The notes beneath the pieces are model-generated. The model did not search any database. It saw only the letters and a list, made by a program, of their open reading frames with translations, and was not told where the DNA came from. Made by a program: the position numbers and the translations under genes. A stretch of DNA of 64,000 bases from Mucor racemosus (Eukaryota > Mucoromycota > Mucoromycetes > Mucorales > Mucoraceae): the NCBI GenBank assembly GCA_027405735.1, contig JAPEHQ010000002.1:1488001-1552000 (forward strand). The letters run 5' to 3'. This document shows positions 12,011-22,463 of this stretch, one piece after another; the stretch's first letter is position 1; every line of letters begins with the position of its first letter.

Positions 12011-12730
12011 TTTCCAGTCAAATTTACTAGTATGCATATCATATGCATTAATGAAAAAGGAAAAAGTTTGCTAAACATACGCAAAGCTTACTAATTAAGA
12101 GAAAAGGAGGGCCATATTCGATGAGAAGCAAGGTCATCGGAGATTCTCTTTCGAAACTCATATCCTAATACCAAAGGGCTTCCCCTTTGGCGGGTTTGAA
12201 CTCACGAATATGTGTGTCGCACTCAATTTGTAGTGCATGCGCTACCCGTTAAGCTTGTTACTCTCCTTTGGTCTACAATTTTAATCCCCATACATGTGAA
12301 CATGTATTTGTCAGTTTTTCATTATTTTAGGAAATGCAGCAAATCAAGTTGTATTCTTTCTTTTTGGAAATGATAATAGAGCTTTCCAGAAATTGGTAGT
12401 AGAAATCATCTGAAAAAAAAATGCCAACTTGTGATGGAGATATAAACAAAACGCAGTGTTATTAGTACATTTATATTAAGCTACATAACATAAAAATTGA
12501 ATATAGATGAATGTAAAACAGTCTTTGCCAAAATGGGAGTTAGTATAACATCATCTACAACGCATACAAACTCAAGTGATACTCAACAGATGCAGTTGCA
12601 TTATTAGACAATTCAGTTCTTAGGAGTAGAAACACCTACTAGAATTATACTGGAAAACCAAAGTACGCATTATTCATCAAACTAAAGACAGACACCAACT
12701 TTCAATCCACCAGTATTAAATGCAGATATG
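12011..12730. other. Intergenic with a tRNA-like relic
   Basis: Apart from the tRNA-like segment at 12171-12262, I see no gene here. The sequence ends at the 100-bp direct repeat of the Gag-protease element. Confidence 0.45.
12171..12262 (-). other. tRNA-like relic or tRNA-derived SINE head
   Basis: On the minus strand it has a box-A-like AGCTTAACGGGTAGCGC, an anticodon-arm-like GCACT...AGTGC stem and a box-B-like GAGTTCAAACCC at tRNA spacing. The anticodon loop would be 8 nt and the T-stem does not pair, so it is not a functional tRNA. A perfect 8-bp hairpin (CCAAAGGG-CTTC-CCCTTTGG) abuts its 3' side. Confidence 0.35.
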
Positions 12731-12830
12731 ATATCAGGGTTATATTATATAAGGGGCAAGAGACACAGACAAAGACTTATTTGTTATGTCAAGATTTATT
12801 TCAGAATATATAATAAGGGAAATGATGAGG
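12731..12830 (-). repeat. Direct repeat A (3' LTR-like)
   Basis: It is nearly identical to 15383-15482. On the minus strand it starts CCTCATCATTTCCC and ends ACCCTGATAT. The last codons of the Gag-protease tail (PHHFPYYIF) lie inside it. Confidence 0.65.
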
Positions 12831-15258
12831 CGAATAGTTGGTAAAATCATTATTATTATTATTCAAATTATTCATATTATTGTGAGGAACAGTTAAGCTG
12901 TCATCATCATCATCGTCGTTATCAACTACATTTATAAAATTTCCAAATCCTTCGCGAGGAAAACCAACAGCAGCAGGAATGATTATTTCTTCCATTTGAT
13001 CATCATCTTGAAATACTAAAGGTAAGGATACAGGAGTCAAAATATCATCTTGTTCGGGGAACATGTTGGGAGGTCCAACGAGCAGGGATATGACGCTCAA
13101 GGCGTCGCCAAAATTGTCTTGGTAATGTTCAAAGATTGGGTTCATCCAGTTGTTGTCGAGAGGATCCGGGGTAATGTTGTTGATAGAGTAGTTGTTAATT
13201 AATAAATTTGGTAAAGCTGTTTCCAACTGTTCTGCGAGATATTGTTCAAAAGATTGTTGTTGAAATTGTTCGTCCCATTCTGGAATCCATTGTTGTTCTA
13301 TTTGATTAACGGTATTGCTCCAATTGGTATTAGTGTTGGCTGTTGGTTCACCCCAACCGGTGGTAGTATTGGCGTCATTAAGAGGAGCAGGATGTTGAGG
13401 CATGGTAACCTGATTACAAAAATCTTCTTCATCCGAGGAGATTGTGATGGGCGAGGAAGCGGTAGATGTAAAGGTGACAGGAGAACTATGGATAAGGGAT
13501 ACAGAAGTAGATGGTGTTGCGCTGGAGACGCGGAAAGGTTGTTTGCAAGAAGCAAAGCCCACGTCAAAATCTACTGGCGTACAGGTGGTGGTGAGACATT
13601 TCATATTGACCTTGTTGTCATGAAATGTAATGATGGGTTGATGTTTCTTCATCCATTCCATACCTAGAATAACTGGGAAAGAGCAAGTTTCCAAAATACG
13701 AAAAATTGTTGTTTCTTTATGGTGAGTACCACTTAGTCTCATAGTGATGGCACAACAAGCCTCGCAAGTACAAGATGTACCATCGGCGAGTCCGTAAGTT
13801 GTACGGTCCTCCTAGGGAATTTTTCAATGGTTACTCCAAGGTAGTCGGCCCATTCTAGAGATACAAAATTATGAATCGCACCAGTATCTACGAGAGCGTC
13901 AGCACCGGTAGCATCTTCTTCATTATTGTCACCATGGTGGAGGGTAACAGGAAGGACGATTATTGAATCACACTTGGATGTGGCCACCACCTTTTTGATC
14001 TCACCGATCTACAAGGTTTCGAGCAAGTTAGTTACTCGTCTACGTTTTCCAGTGATGACAGAGTCATCGATGCTGCTGGAAATGATGTGGTTGTCTCTTT
14101 CTACAATAAGAGATAAGACGCCGGAAGTGGTTTTCTTCTTGTTTGGACAATTGTTGTTGAAGAGTCCCTTTCCACCACAGTAAAGGCAAAGTTGATTGTT
14201 CTTACGGAAATCCTTGACAGCCTGGGTCAAAGGCTTGTGTTGGTTGATTGCGCCTAATTCCATAGGGGTAGCAGTAGAGTTCATGTTTGTAGAATTTGTT
14301 TTCGAATAAAGATAATTTGGACGAGAGTTGTAGTTTTTATAGTTGTTTGAGTGTTTTTGATTACTATTATTGTTATTTGAATTTGGATGTTTCTGCACAG
14401 CATAAAATAAGTCGTCGATTTCAATTGAAGCAGACATTACTTCGTTAAGGATTTTGCATTTAGGTCTTCTTTCAAGTTCCTTAATTATAAAATCCTTTAG
14501 ATTTAATTTAAATTGGGAGATCAGGGCATCGTCGTTCCATTTTAACAACATGGATAGACGTCTAAATTCAGTAGCATAAACAGAGACAGGGCCGTTCTGT
14601 TTCAATGCTCGGATTGATGCTTCGGCACTGACGATGGATTCGTATCACCAAAAGCTTTAGTAATAGTTTCTTTGAATACTTTGAAGTTGGTTAAAATCTC
14701 AGGGGGATTTTTAGAGTAGATATCTTGCAAGTACGGCTCCATGTATGCAAATGCTACATTGGTCATATAGCTAATGGCATACAGTACCTTAGCTTGGTCT
14801 GATTCGAACCGAGCAGGGTTACTTGCAAATACCAGGATTAATTGGGAAAAGAAGGCATTACACTGGTTAGCTTTTCCAGAGAATGGATTGGGTTTCTTCA
14901 CCTTCATCATGGGAGGAATGTTTCGTGGGGTAGAAGTAGTAGCAAGATTTACGACAGGCGTGGCGTTAGCTTCTGCTACACGCTGCTCTTCGAGCAAGTT
15001 AGCCTTAAGTACTACATGGTTATCAATAAACTCTTGGATTTCTTCACCCAAAGCTTTGATAGCCGTTTCAGCTTGGGAAAGTACATTGTTGATTTCACTA
15101 TTAAGCTTTTCATGCAGATTATTTTCAACGAGACTTAGAGTATTGGAAATGGTTTCCAACTGTGCAGGTATACTTTCCTGCAAGGCTTGAAATTGACTTA
15201 AAAAGTTATTTAAGAATTGGATCTGTTCTTCAGACAGATTGTTATCAGATGAGAACAT
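12801..15258 (-). pseudogene. Broken Gag-protease polyprotein
   Basis: Read on the minus strand: a Gag N-terminal and capsid-like region (14602-15258, with NPFSGKANQCNAFFSQL), then the Gag continuation with YATEFRRLSMLLKW and a zinc knuckle CLYCGGKGLFNNNC in which the usual His is missing (14009-14605). A retropepsin-like ALVDTGAIHNFVS lies near 13860-13910, followed by ILGMEWMKKHQPII (near 13640), and then a long acidic, Asn-rich tail. Three breaks interrupt it: a frameshift near 14620-14640 just before the ASIRALKQNGPVSV block, an in-frame TAG at 14009-14011, and a frameshift near 13790-13815 inside the protease. Similar blocks continue in the next frame after each break, so this was once one long frame. 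It is probably dead. Programmed frameshifting could explain one break but not all three. Confidence 0.75.
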
Positions 15259-15382
15259 TACAGAAATAATTTGATACGCAAATTAAACAAGGATAGACAG
15301 GATTGCTAGGCAAATTAAACAGGGACAGACAAGATTATTCAGGGGTTAAGCTTAAGCTTTATGCGGTATTGGGTCAGTTCTA

Positions 15383-15482
15383 ATATCAGGGTTATATTAT
15401 ATAAAGGGCAAGAGACACAGACAAAGACTTATTTGTTATGTTAGGGTTTATTTCAGAATATATAATAAGGGAAATGATGAGG
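15383..15482 (-). repeat. Direct repeat B (5' LTR-like)
   Basis: This is the partner of 12731-12830. It is bracketed exactly by a 9-bp inverted repeat, GTCAGTTCT at 15373-15381 and AGAACTGAC at 15483-15491, which is absent from repeat A. Confidence 0.6.
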
Positions 15483-15491
15483 AGAACTGAC

Positions 15492-16489
15492 GAAGAAATA
15501 AAAGAAATTATGAAAATAAGATGGTTATTTATACTAAATTATTCAAGAGTCTAGTTCCCTTCATGAACTAGACTTCAGGGACACAGTGTTACTGAATTAC
15601 TCTATAACTTGAATGCGAGTAAGTTGATATTGTAATGTGGTCATTGGTTGTGCCGCAGTGCGGGTAGTAATAGAATGTCTTGCATAAGCTGGAGATTGAT
15701 ATGCAATTCGGATAAGGTAATAATGTGTGATATGTTTAGGATAGTGATGTGATAATAGATTAAGCTTGACAGGTTCATGACATATGAATTATATAATCTC
15801 TACCAATGCGAAATAGTAATATGATATACTGATATACTGATATACTGTATGAATCAATCAGTTTGAAAATTATAATTAATGGTAATAATAAAGTAATAAC
15901 AAAAAACTATCAACAGTATACTAGTAAATTGTAATTTAATACATTATCGTTCAATATAACTGAATATTAATGAAGCAGGGAAAATGTAACCGGTAAAAAA
16001 CTGATGCCCAATGTACATCTACTAGCTCAAGATTGATGAAATTGCATTCATTGTGTAGTGGAAATCGCAACATTTGATGGATAGAAATTACAGGACCAAA
16101 ATGTTAAGTTTGCCTCAGAATTTTGAAAAGGGTTTAAAAGCATACTTTATCAAACTTACTTAGGTGTTAAATGCTCACCATATGCTATTAATATCATTTT
16201 GTTTCTTATTTGATTGTTGTATTATTAAAAATCAAGGTTTTCATAGCTTATAACAATGACAATGGGATGTTTCTAATTTTAGATTGATGTTTATCATAAG
16301 GCGCGCTGATGATACGTTTGGTGCTATTATTGTAGATGGAACCAGTCAATTTAATTTATAAAATTTGTTGAATGCAAATACAGAAGAACTATTTGTAGGT
16401 ACTTCAGTTGGTTTTCTAGTAAAGCATCGAATAAATTGGCTTGGGACAAAGAGGATAAAAAGACGGCAATAGGTTTCAGTGATGGCTAT
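15492..16489. other. Intergenic beside the retroelement
   Basis: It contains a 10-bp inverted repeat (AGTCTAGTTC...GAACTAGACT, 15549-15575) and three tandem GATATACT units near 15822-15847. I see no coding exon. Confidence 0.45.
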
Positions 16490-17345
16490 GTTTATGTTTA
16501 TGATATTGGAAACGTAATATTAAAGCTCAATGTACATTACCTCTAGTGCAAAAATTATAAGGCAAGACTATATTATCATCAAATAAACTACCACACAATA
16601 TTAACATGTATAACGATTTGCAGCAATAAGCTTGAATCAAGTGGACACAGCATCGTAAATCCTTGAAAAAGTTCACAAGTATAATAAAATTTCTTATTTT
16701 TAAGTCTTACAAGGCTTGTAAGCGGAATATTAATTTATAAAATTATTTTTGTCCAGATCACCAATTTTGACATTTTTCAAATTTTTTTTTTGATTTTGAT
16801 GATTTAGAGTTAATTATACTACTAATTATAAAAACAAAAAATATACACATATGCAGAATTTAGCGCTCTATTTGCTCAGTAAAAAATAACAAACATTTTT
16901 ATTACAGAATACTACATGAAAATCCTTTAACCAAAAAACCGTTTTTGGGACAAAAGTACAAAGTTTCATTACTTAACATTTAATGTTAAGCTTTTATAAA
17001 ATGCGTATTAGCTATGGCTACAATTTTCTCTCACAATGTAGTATATTTAAACGTTGATTTTGGTATCAAAATTTGATTTTTCTGTTTTTTGATCAAAATC
17101 ATGAGCGTTGGTAAGGGTAAAATGAGCCCCGAAAATGTCCGCTACAAAAACTGAATTTTCAGACCAGACATGGGTAAATATAAAAAAAGTTAAAAAAATA
17201 GAAACGCTTTTTTATTTAAAACCTAGATATACCATACTATAAGAGACTTACCCATTCGATCTTACTATGCTCAATTACGGCGTCGCTCTACGGGCTCGCT
17301 TTTGCAATTTTTTAGTGAATATAGGAGACGATACACGGGTTTTCT
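16490..17345 (+). repeat. Dispersed repeat R4, copy 1
   Basis: It is a direct repeat of 39520-40380 over about 860 bp, sharing AACCAAAAAACCGTTTTTGG, TTTAAACGTTGATTTTGGTA and GAAAATGTCCGCTACAAAAA. It ends in a GC-rich module (17247-17315, CTCAATTACGGCGTCGC) that stands out from the AT-rich surroundings. No protein was recognised in it. Confidence 0.7.
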
Positions 17346-18223
17346 GTTAAAAAAAATGTATGTTTCTATGATAACAGATATTGCCTCCTATTTTGTTTAA
17401 TTTATGGTTCATGCGTTGCGATGCTGCTTTTACATTGGTTGAAATGAGCAATTTAACAGGGTTTTAATTGCGCTAAATAATGGAAAGCCTTGAAATCCTT
17501 TTCTACGTGTGTTGTTTCTCTCGTTTTGTTTTGATACTCCAATGATATATTCAGTCCTTTGATAATAAGGCGTATCAGACTATCAAGCTGGTATTCTTTT
17601 GTTTTATCTGAATGCGCATTTTAAAAACACAAAAAACTAATGTTTTTAATAAAAGTAGCAGTCTATATTAAAGACTGATATTTTTATTTAAACGCATTTT
17701 AAGATCAAATATCATCATTTTTTACTACTGCATTGTTGAACGTATTTTTTGATTATCAGATCAAATAGAAGGCAATGCTCCAATGATATTTATATCTAAT
17801 CAATGAGAAGAAGCTAGAATTGGCTACAAACCCATGAAATGTTCCAGAAAAGTGATAAAATTTCAATTAATATAGAAACAAAAAAAAAAGAGAATAACCT
17901 AATGTCTTGCCTAATAACTATAGTTTTGATCGTAGCTATACTTGAAAACAAATCTTTTTACAGCTGACAATTGTAAACCAAAATAGTAAGTTTAAAGAAG
18001 GTTAATTTGTTAAGTTTTATGCGATAAAGTAATATTTATAGCCTTAAATTTGGCTTGCACATAAATTTAAGCAGTAAATGTTATTTAATTTTATGCTCAA
18101 GCAAAAACCATTGCTGCTGTAAACATTATAGCTATAAATTTATTTACAAATGATAATAATCGTAAATATATTGGTTCTTGAATGTATTCCTTACAACAAC
18201 AACATATTGAATTGTATTATGGA
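17346..18223. other. Intergenic, no gene seen
   Basis: AT-rich sequence with no frame of note and no clear repeat membership. Confidence 0.4.
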
Positions 18224-18345
18224 TGATGTTGATTTGATAGCTACTTGTTTGATTAACCATTGAGATGAAATGATGTGGTGTCATAATTGTGGTCCAAGCG
18301 TTCTTGCTAATTACTGGATTAAGCTTAGTACGCTAGTAAAATAGT
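18224..18345 (+). repeat. Dispersed repeat R1, copy 3 (fragment)
   Basis: It corresponds to the central part of R1 (GGTCCAAGCGTTCTTG, GGATTAAGCTTAGTACGCTAG). It is followed immediately by R5. Confidence 0.65.
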
Positions 18346-18359
18346 TTAAACAAGTATGC

Positions 18360-19030
18360 GTTTTCATTTTCCCATTTCCACAGCAACTTGAGGAGGCTCA
18401 AGCCTTGCAGTTCTGTGCATCAACACTAGAAGTACTTGCGATTGCAATGGGAGGTCATTTGGATCCATATTTGATGAAAACTGGTGAGTTTACTGATCTT
18501 ATTACTAGGCGCAAGTAGCAGGCAACTGACTTGTTGTTCAAACTTACCAAATGCACGATGACCCATGGAAGCTGGTATCCAAAATACATGTAGTTGTACC
18601 TATTTATACCTATATCCATGAAGATTGGCAGCTTACTTGGATCAGTATTTTTAGAGATCGTATTTAAATTGTTTTCCATAAAAGTGTACATCAGTAACTT
18701 ATAGGTACACTTTGGCGATGCTGTTCTCAACACACAGTAGATTGTGGATATTGCTCTTTAAGGGTAGCATGTCAAAGGTGTGTCCCTACTCTCATGTAAA
18801 GTTAAAAATTATTAGGGTCGAAATTTGTTGAGATAGGATTTTTGTTTTAGATTTTTTACGGTTGTTAAACAGTAGGTTTCAAATGGGTTTCAAATGTTTT
18901 TGGAATATTTTCGCCCAATATTGAATCAAATTAGGTCAAATCTTCAAAGAAGGTGCACCTTCCCTAGCCCTCTATGGGCCATTTATATCTTTCCGAAATA
19001 GAAATATTAATAACACCAGAAGATAAGTGC
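18360..19030 (+). repeat. Dispersed repeat R5, copy 2
   Basis: It aligns by eye over about 670 bp with 49775-50430, and over its first 180 bp with 11815-12010. Landmarks are CCATTTCCACAGCAACTTGA, CGATGACCCATGGAAGCTGG, GCAGCTTACTTGGATCAGTA and CCAATATTGAATCAAATTAG. The 18455-18733 frame is not conserved in the other copies. Confidence 0.65.
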
Positions 19031-19126
19031 ACTGGCCAAACATTGACTAAAGCTGATCAGGTTTGACCCAAAATTGATTAAATATAAAAAATTGAGCACC
19101 TAAATTGAGGTAGTAATTTTTTGTGT

Positions 19127-20560
19127 TTACAAGATAGATCCAACTCAAAGCTACTCTGCATTTTTTGTTTTAACAAAAAATATTAATTTTTCGTCGAGAT
19201 AATCAAAATAGTAGTTCTTATCACAGCTTAAATCTTATAGTAACGGGGTTCCAAGACTGATCTGAAAAAATGAATGAAAAATGATTCAAAAAACATAATC
19301 GTTTAAATGTTCATGAACTGCAAAATAAGTCGACCTAGCATATTAAATATTTTTTATACAGTTTTGGATTCTGCATCCATTTAAATAAAAAATTAAACAA
19401 ATATTCCACATTAAATTTTGCGTAAAATGTAATTGAAATTTTAGAGATTTTCTAAAGATACACATCAGATTTTATAAGCATATTTCAAACATAAATAATG
19501 GAAATAGTGCGCAAAAAAATTATCTACCGATCGAGCTATTGCCGAATCTTCTAGCTGTATTTTTCGTAGAGAAAATAAGATTTTTGTCCAATTTTTTTCA
19601 GATTCAGGATTTGGGATGAGGGTATACAAGGGGAAAATGGAAGCCAGAAACGAAGGTGTCTTTTTGTACACATTTTTAAGGATATCTCCACAAAAAATTA
19701 ATATTTTAAAAAAAACTAAATTGGATCCAAGAGAGCTAAACGAGCTTGATGACATGAATGTAAAAAAAGCGTTGCTCAATTTAACCAATATTTTGAAATC
19801 TGCTACAAAAATGCCAAAAAAAATGAAAAAAAAATAAAAATGCTCAGAATTTTTTTATACTGATGCATGTTATAGAATAGTTCAAAACAAGTAGGTTATA
19901 TTATCAGAAAGTATTAGCATAGCATAATTTTTTGAAGAGATATGAAGGCCCAAAGCTTTAATTTTTAACAGTGAGATACTTGTAAAAATCTGAAACATTA
20001 GCACTGAAAAAAGTATATTAAGTGCAAAAAAATATGATATTTTTGGATGCTTATTTTTAGATTAAAGTTGAACATCTCAGGTACATTGGCATATAATTTT
20101 TTCTTGGGCTTATTTAGTGAAAAAAAAAAAGCAGATTAGGGATGAAAGTGCGATCCAGTTTTTAAGGAAAAAGCAATACATTTTATGTGTTGTCGGTTTT
20201 CGAGGATATTAAACAGCCATTTCAAAATCAATTCCATTTCTAATTCATATTAAAATGTATTTCTTATAAATAGTCTTTTAAACTAAGACATAGAAGTTCT
20301 TGGTTCTTTATTTTACCATTAGTTTTTCTAGTAATAAAGCTTACCCTCTCAATGATAAATGTTACTAATCTTTATTATTATTCTTTCTATAAATAAAGTT
20401 TTATGTATCCATAAACTCTCACATGTGTTTGTGTCTTTTGTGAGATATAAAATAAATTTAGACACAGGTAGAATAATGCAATCAATTCACATCTATGTAG
20501 CAGTGCCCAAGGTATATCCTAAAAAGTGTTTGGTGTAAGCTAAGTTGTTTCAAAGAGAGC
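19127..20560 (-). repeat. Dispersed repeat R2, copy 2 (with insertion)
   Basis: It is inverted relative to 8735-9972. The frame at 19616-19837 on the plus strand matches the antisense frame at 9277-9474 through MRVYKGK, FLRISP and LDDMNVKKALLNLTNILKS. The copy is interrupted by an insertion at 20192-20422. Confidence 0.7.
20192..20422. mobile_element. 231-bp insertion with a 7-bp target duplication
   Basis: Compared with R2 copies 1 and 3, copy 2 has extra sequence flanked by ATGTGTT on both sides (20185-20191 and 20423-20429). It contains no coding frame and no visible terminal inverted repeats. The family is unknown. Confidence 0.4.
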
Positions 20561-22463
20561 GGATTTCATCGTTACAGTAAAATGTAAATAAAAAAAGTTT
20601 CACAAAAATACAGTTTAAATCCTTCTTTATTCGAAAATAAATAGTGTGGAATAAGTCTATATTTTTATATACTCTGTTTATATTAGTTGTGATTTATTGT
20701 ATCTGGGGATTGCGCTATAACTGACAGTGATCTATCGAAATTAGGAATAACCGAATTACCAATTTAGAGAATCTGTCAAACCATGATGTTTAACATGCAA
20801 ATTAGACAATGCTGCATTCCATACGTCTATCATCATACTATTATTAAGTAATAGAAGCATGGTTCCATTGTATTTATGCAATATCCATATTTTTATTCTT
20901 TTGGTAAATTAATTAGTTTGTCCGTGATTTAAGGTTTATGTTAAGCTTCTTGATTTACACAATCAAGGCGGTATTTTAGTGCCTGTTTTTTTTGACATAT
21001 TTGTTAATGATCTGCATAGAGCAATCTTCACTTTGGTCTATGTGTTTCTTCAATTTATTTTATTGTATGTTAAATTATTAATCATTTTTGTATTTACTGT
21101 TAAATTCATGTTATTTTTATCCAAATATTAGAACATGATTTTATGTGAGATAACATTTAATTCCTTATGTGGGGAAATAGCATCTAAGTTCAACACAATC
21201 TTTATTAATTGTGCAGGAAATTTTATACAAACAAGGAAAAATGATAGATTTTGGATAAAGTAACTATTTTTTTTTGTAAAAGCTGATATCTGATATATTG
21301 GTGGGTGTTTCCAAGATGTACATGAATGTACAAACTTGAGCTTATTTTGGTTAATATTGTTCGATTTTCATATGGGCTCACTCAAAAATAACAACTGAGA
21401 AACGAAATTAAAAGAAGGCAATATCACTACTCAATGTCTATTTAGAATATTCTTGAGGATTTGAATCATAAATATAATAAAATGAATGATGTTTTGAGGA
21501 TCAATCCATACCAATAAAAATATGATACGAAAATTGCTTTATAGCGTAAGCTAAAAGCTTTGCCACTGGCTGATAAAGTATGGATTCGTATTGTGAAAAG
21601 ACATCCATCAAATTTATGTATTCAATATACATATATTTTATAGACAAAATATGCGTTTTCTCCGTCAAATAGATGGCTTTAGTAAATTACAATTGTTTTT
21701 TTATGGGCTTACCTTTCCATTTTTTAATAAAAGACGCTTTAGATGTAAATGAAGCAAATAGGGACACATTCTGTCATATAATAAACTCGTATTGTATCAG
21801 TGAACCAACTCCTTATTTGTATTCATTTAGATTCCTTGTTTTTTTTTCTACGATCTAGATTTTGTTATGAGGACGATTTTACTATATGATATTGAATCGA
21901 GAATGTTCTTATATTCAAAATTACACATATAATATAATAGCATAACAAATCTGCAATTGAGTATGCGTACCAAATTATGTTTATTAATTAGCGAGACGTT
22001 CTCTTCAATGTTCAGTGTTTGTTGATCGACATGTCTATGCAATGTTTGGAGGATCTTTGTTTGACCTGTCATGAAAAACATAGCTAATTTTTATTAGATA
22101 CTATGGTTAGTGTGACACTGCGTATGTAAAAATAAATAAGCACGCACACATAAATACACCTACAGTGCATATTTATATGTAGGTTTTATATAAAACATGT
22201 ACGATGTATTACAGTAATTACTGTATATTGTAGCTGTCTCTTTTAAACTTTATATAAGCTCCTGCTCTTTCTCTACATCTCATTGCCTTCCTACTCTTTT
22301 GATTTTTCTCTCCTTGGTTCCCCTTGATTTACTTTCCTTTTGTTCTCCTTTTTCAAGTATTTATTCAATTGTGTATATTTGAGTTTATTATTAAAAGATA
22401 TGAATGACAATATATATTTTTTATAGAAATTATTAAACAAGCAAGATAAGTAACACCATTGAA
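20561..22463. other. Intergenic, no gene seen
   Basis: AT-rich. The frames at 21673-21858 and 21848-22081 have no recognisable features. The last about 200 bp are pyrimidine-rich (22250-22360) and lie downstream of the minus-strand membrane-protein gene. Confidence 0.45.

Larger units (their letters stand above)
12731..15482 (-). mobile_element. Non-autonomous Ty3-like Gag-protease retroelement
   Basis: Two direct repeats of about 100 bp (12731-12830 and 15383-15482, roughly 95% identical) bracket a minus-strand coding region for a Ty3-like Gag and a retroviral-type aspartic protease. No reverse transcriptase, RNase H or integrase is present between them. The 5' repeat carries a TATA-like TTTATATAAT and an AATAAA. 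Behind it are two imperfect copies of a 32-bp unit (GCAAATTAAACAAGGATAGA and GCAAATTAAACAGGGACAGA). This organisation fits LTR-bounded elements carrying only Gag. The repeats lack TG...CA ends, so the exact LTR limits are uncertain. Confidence 0.65.

Noticed and set aside
13242..15190. Plus-strand frames across the Gag-protease region
   Set aside because: Antisense to the Gag and protease sequence, with no domain of their own.
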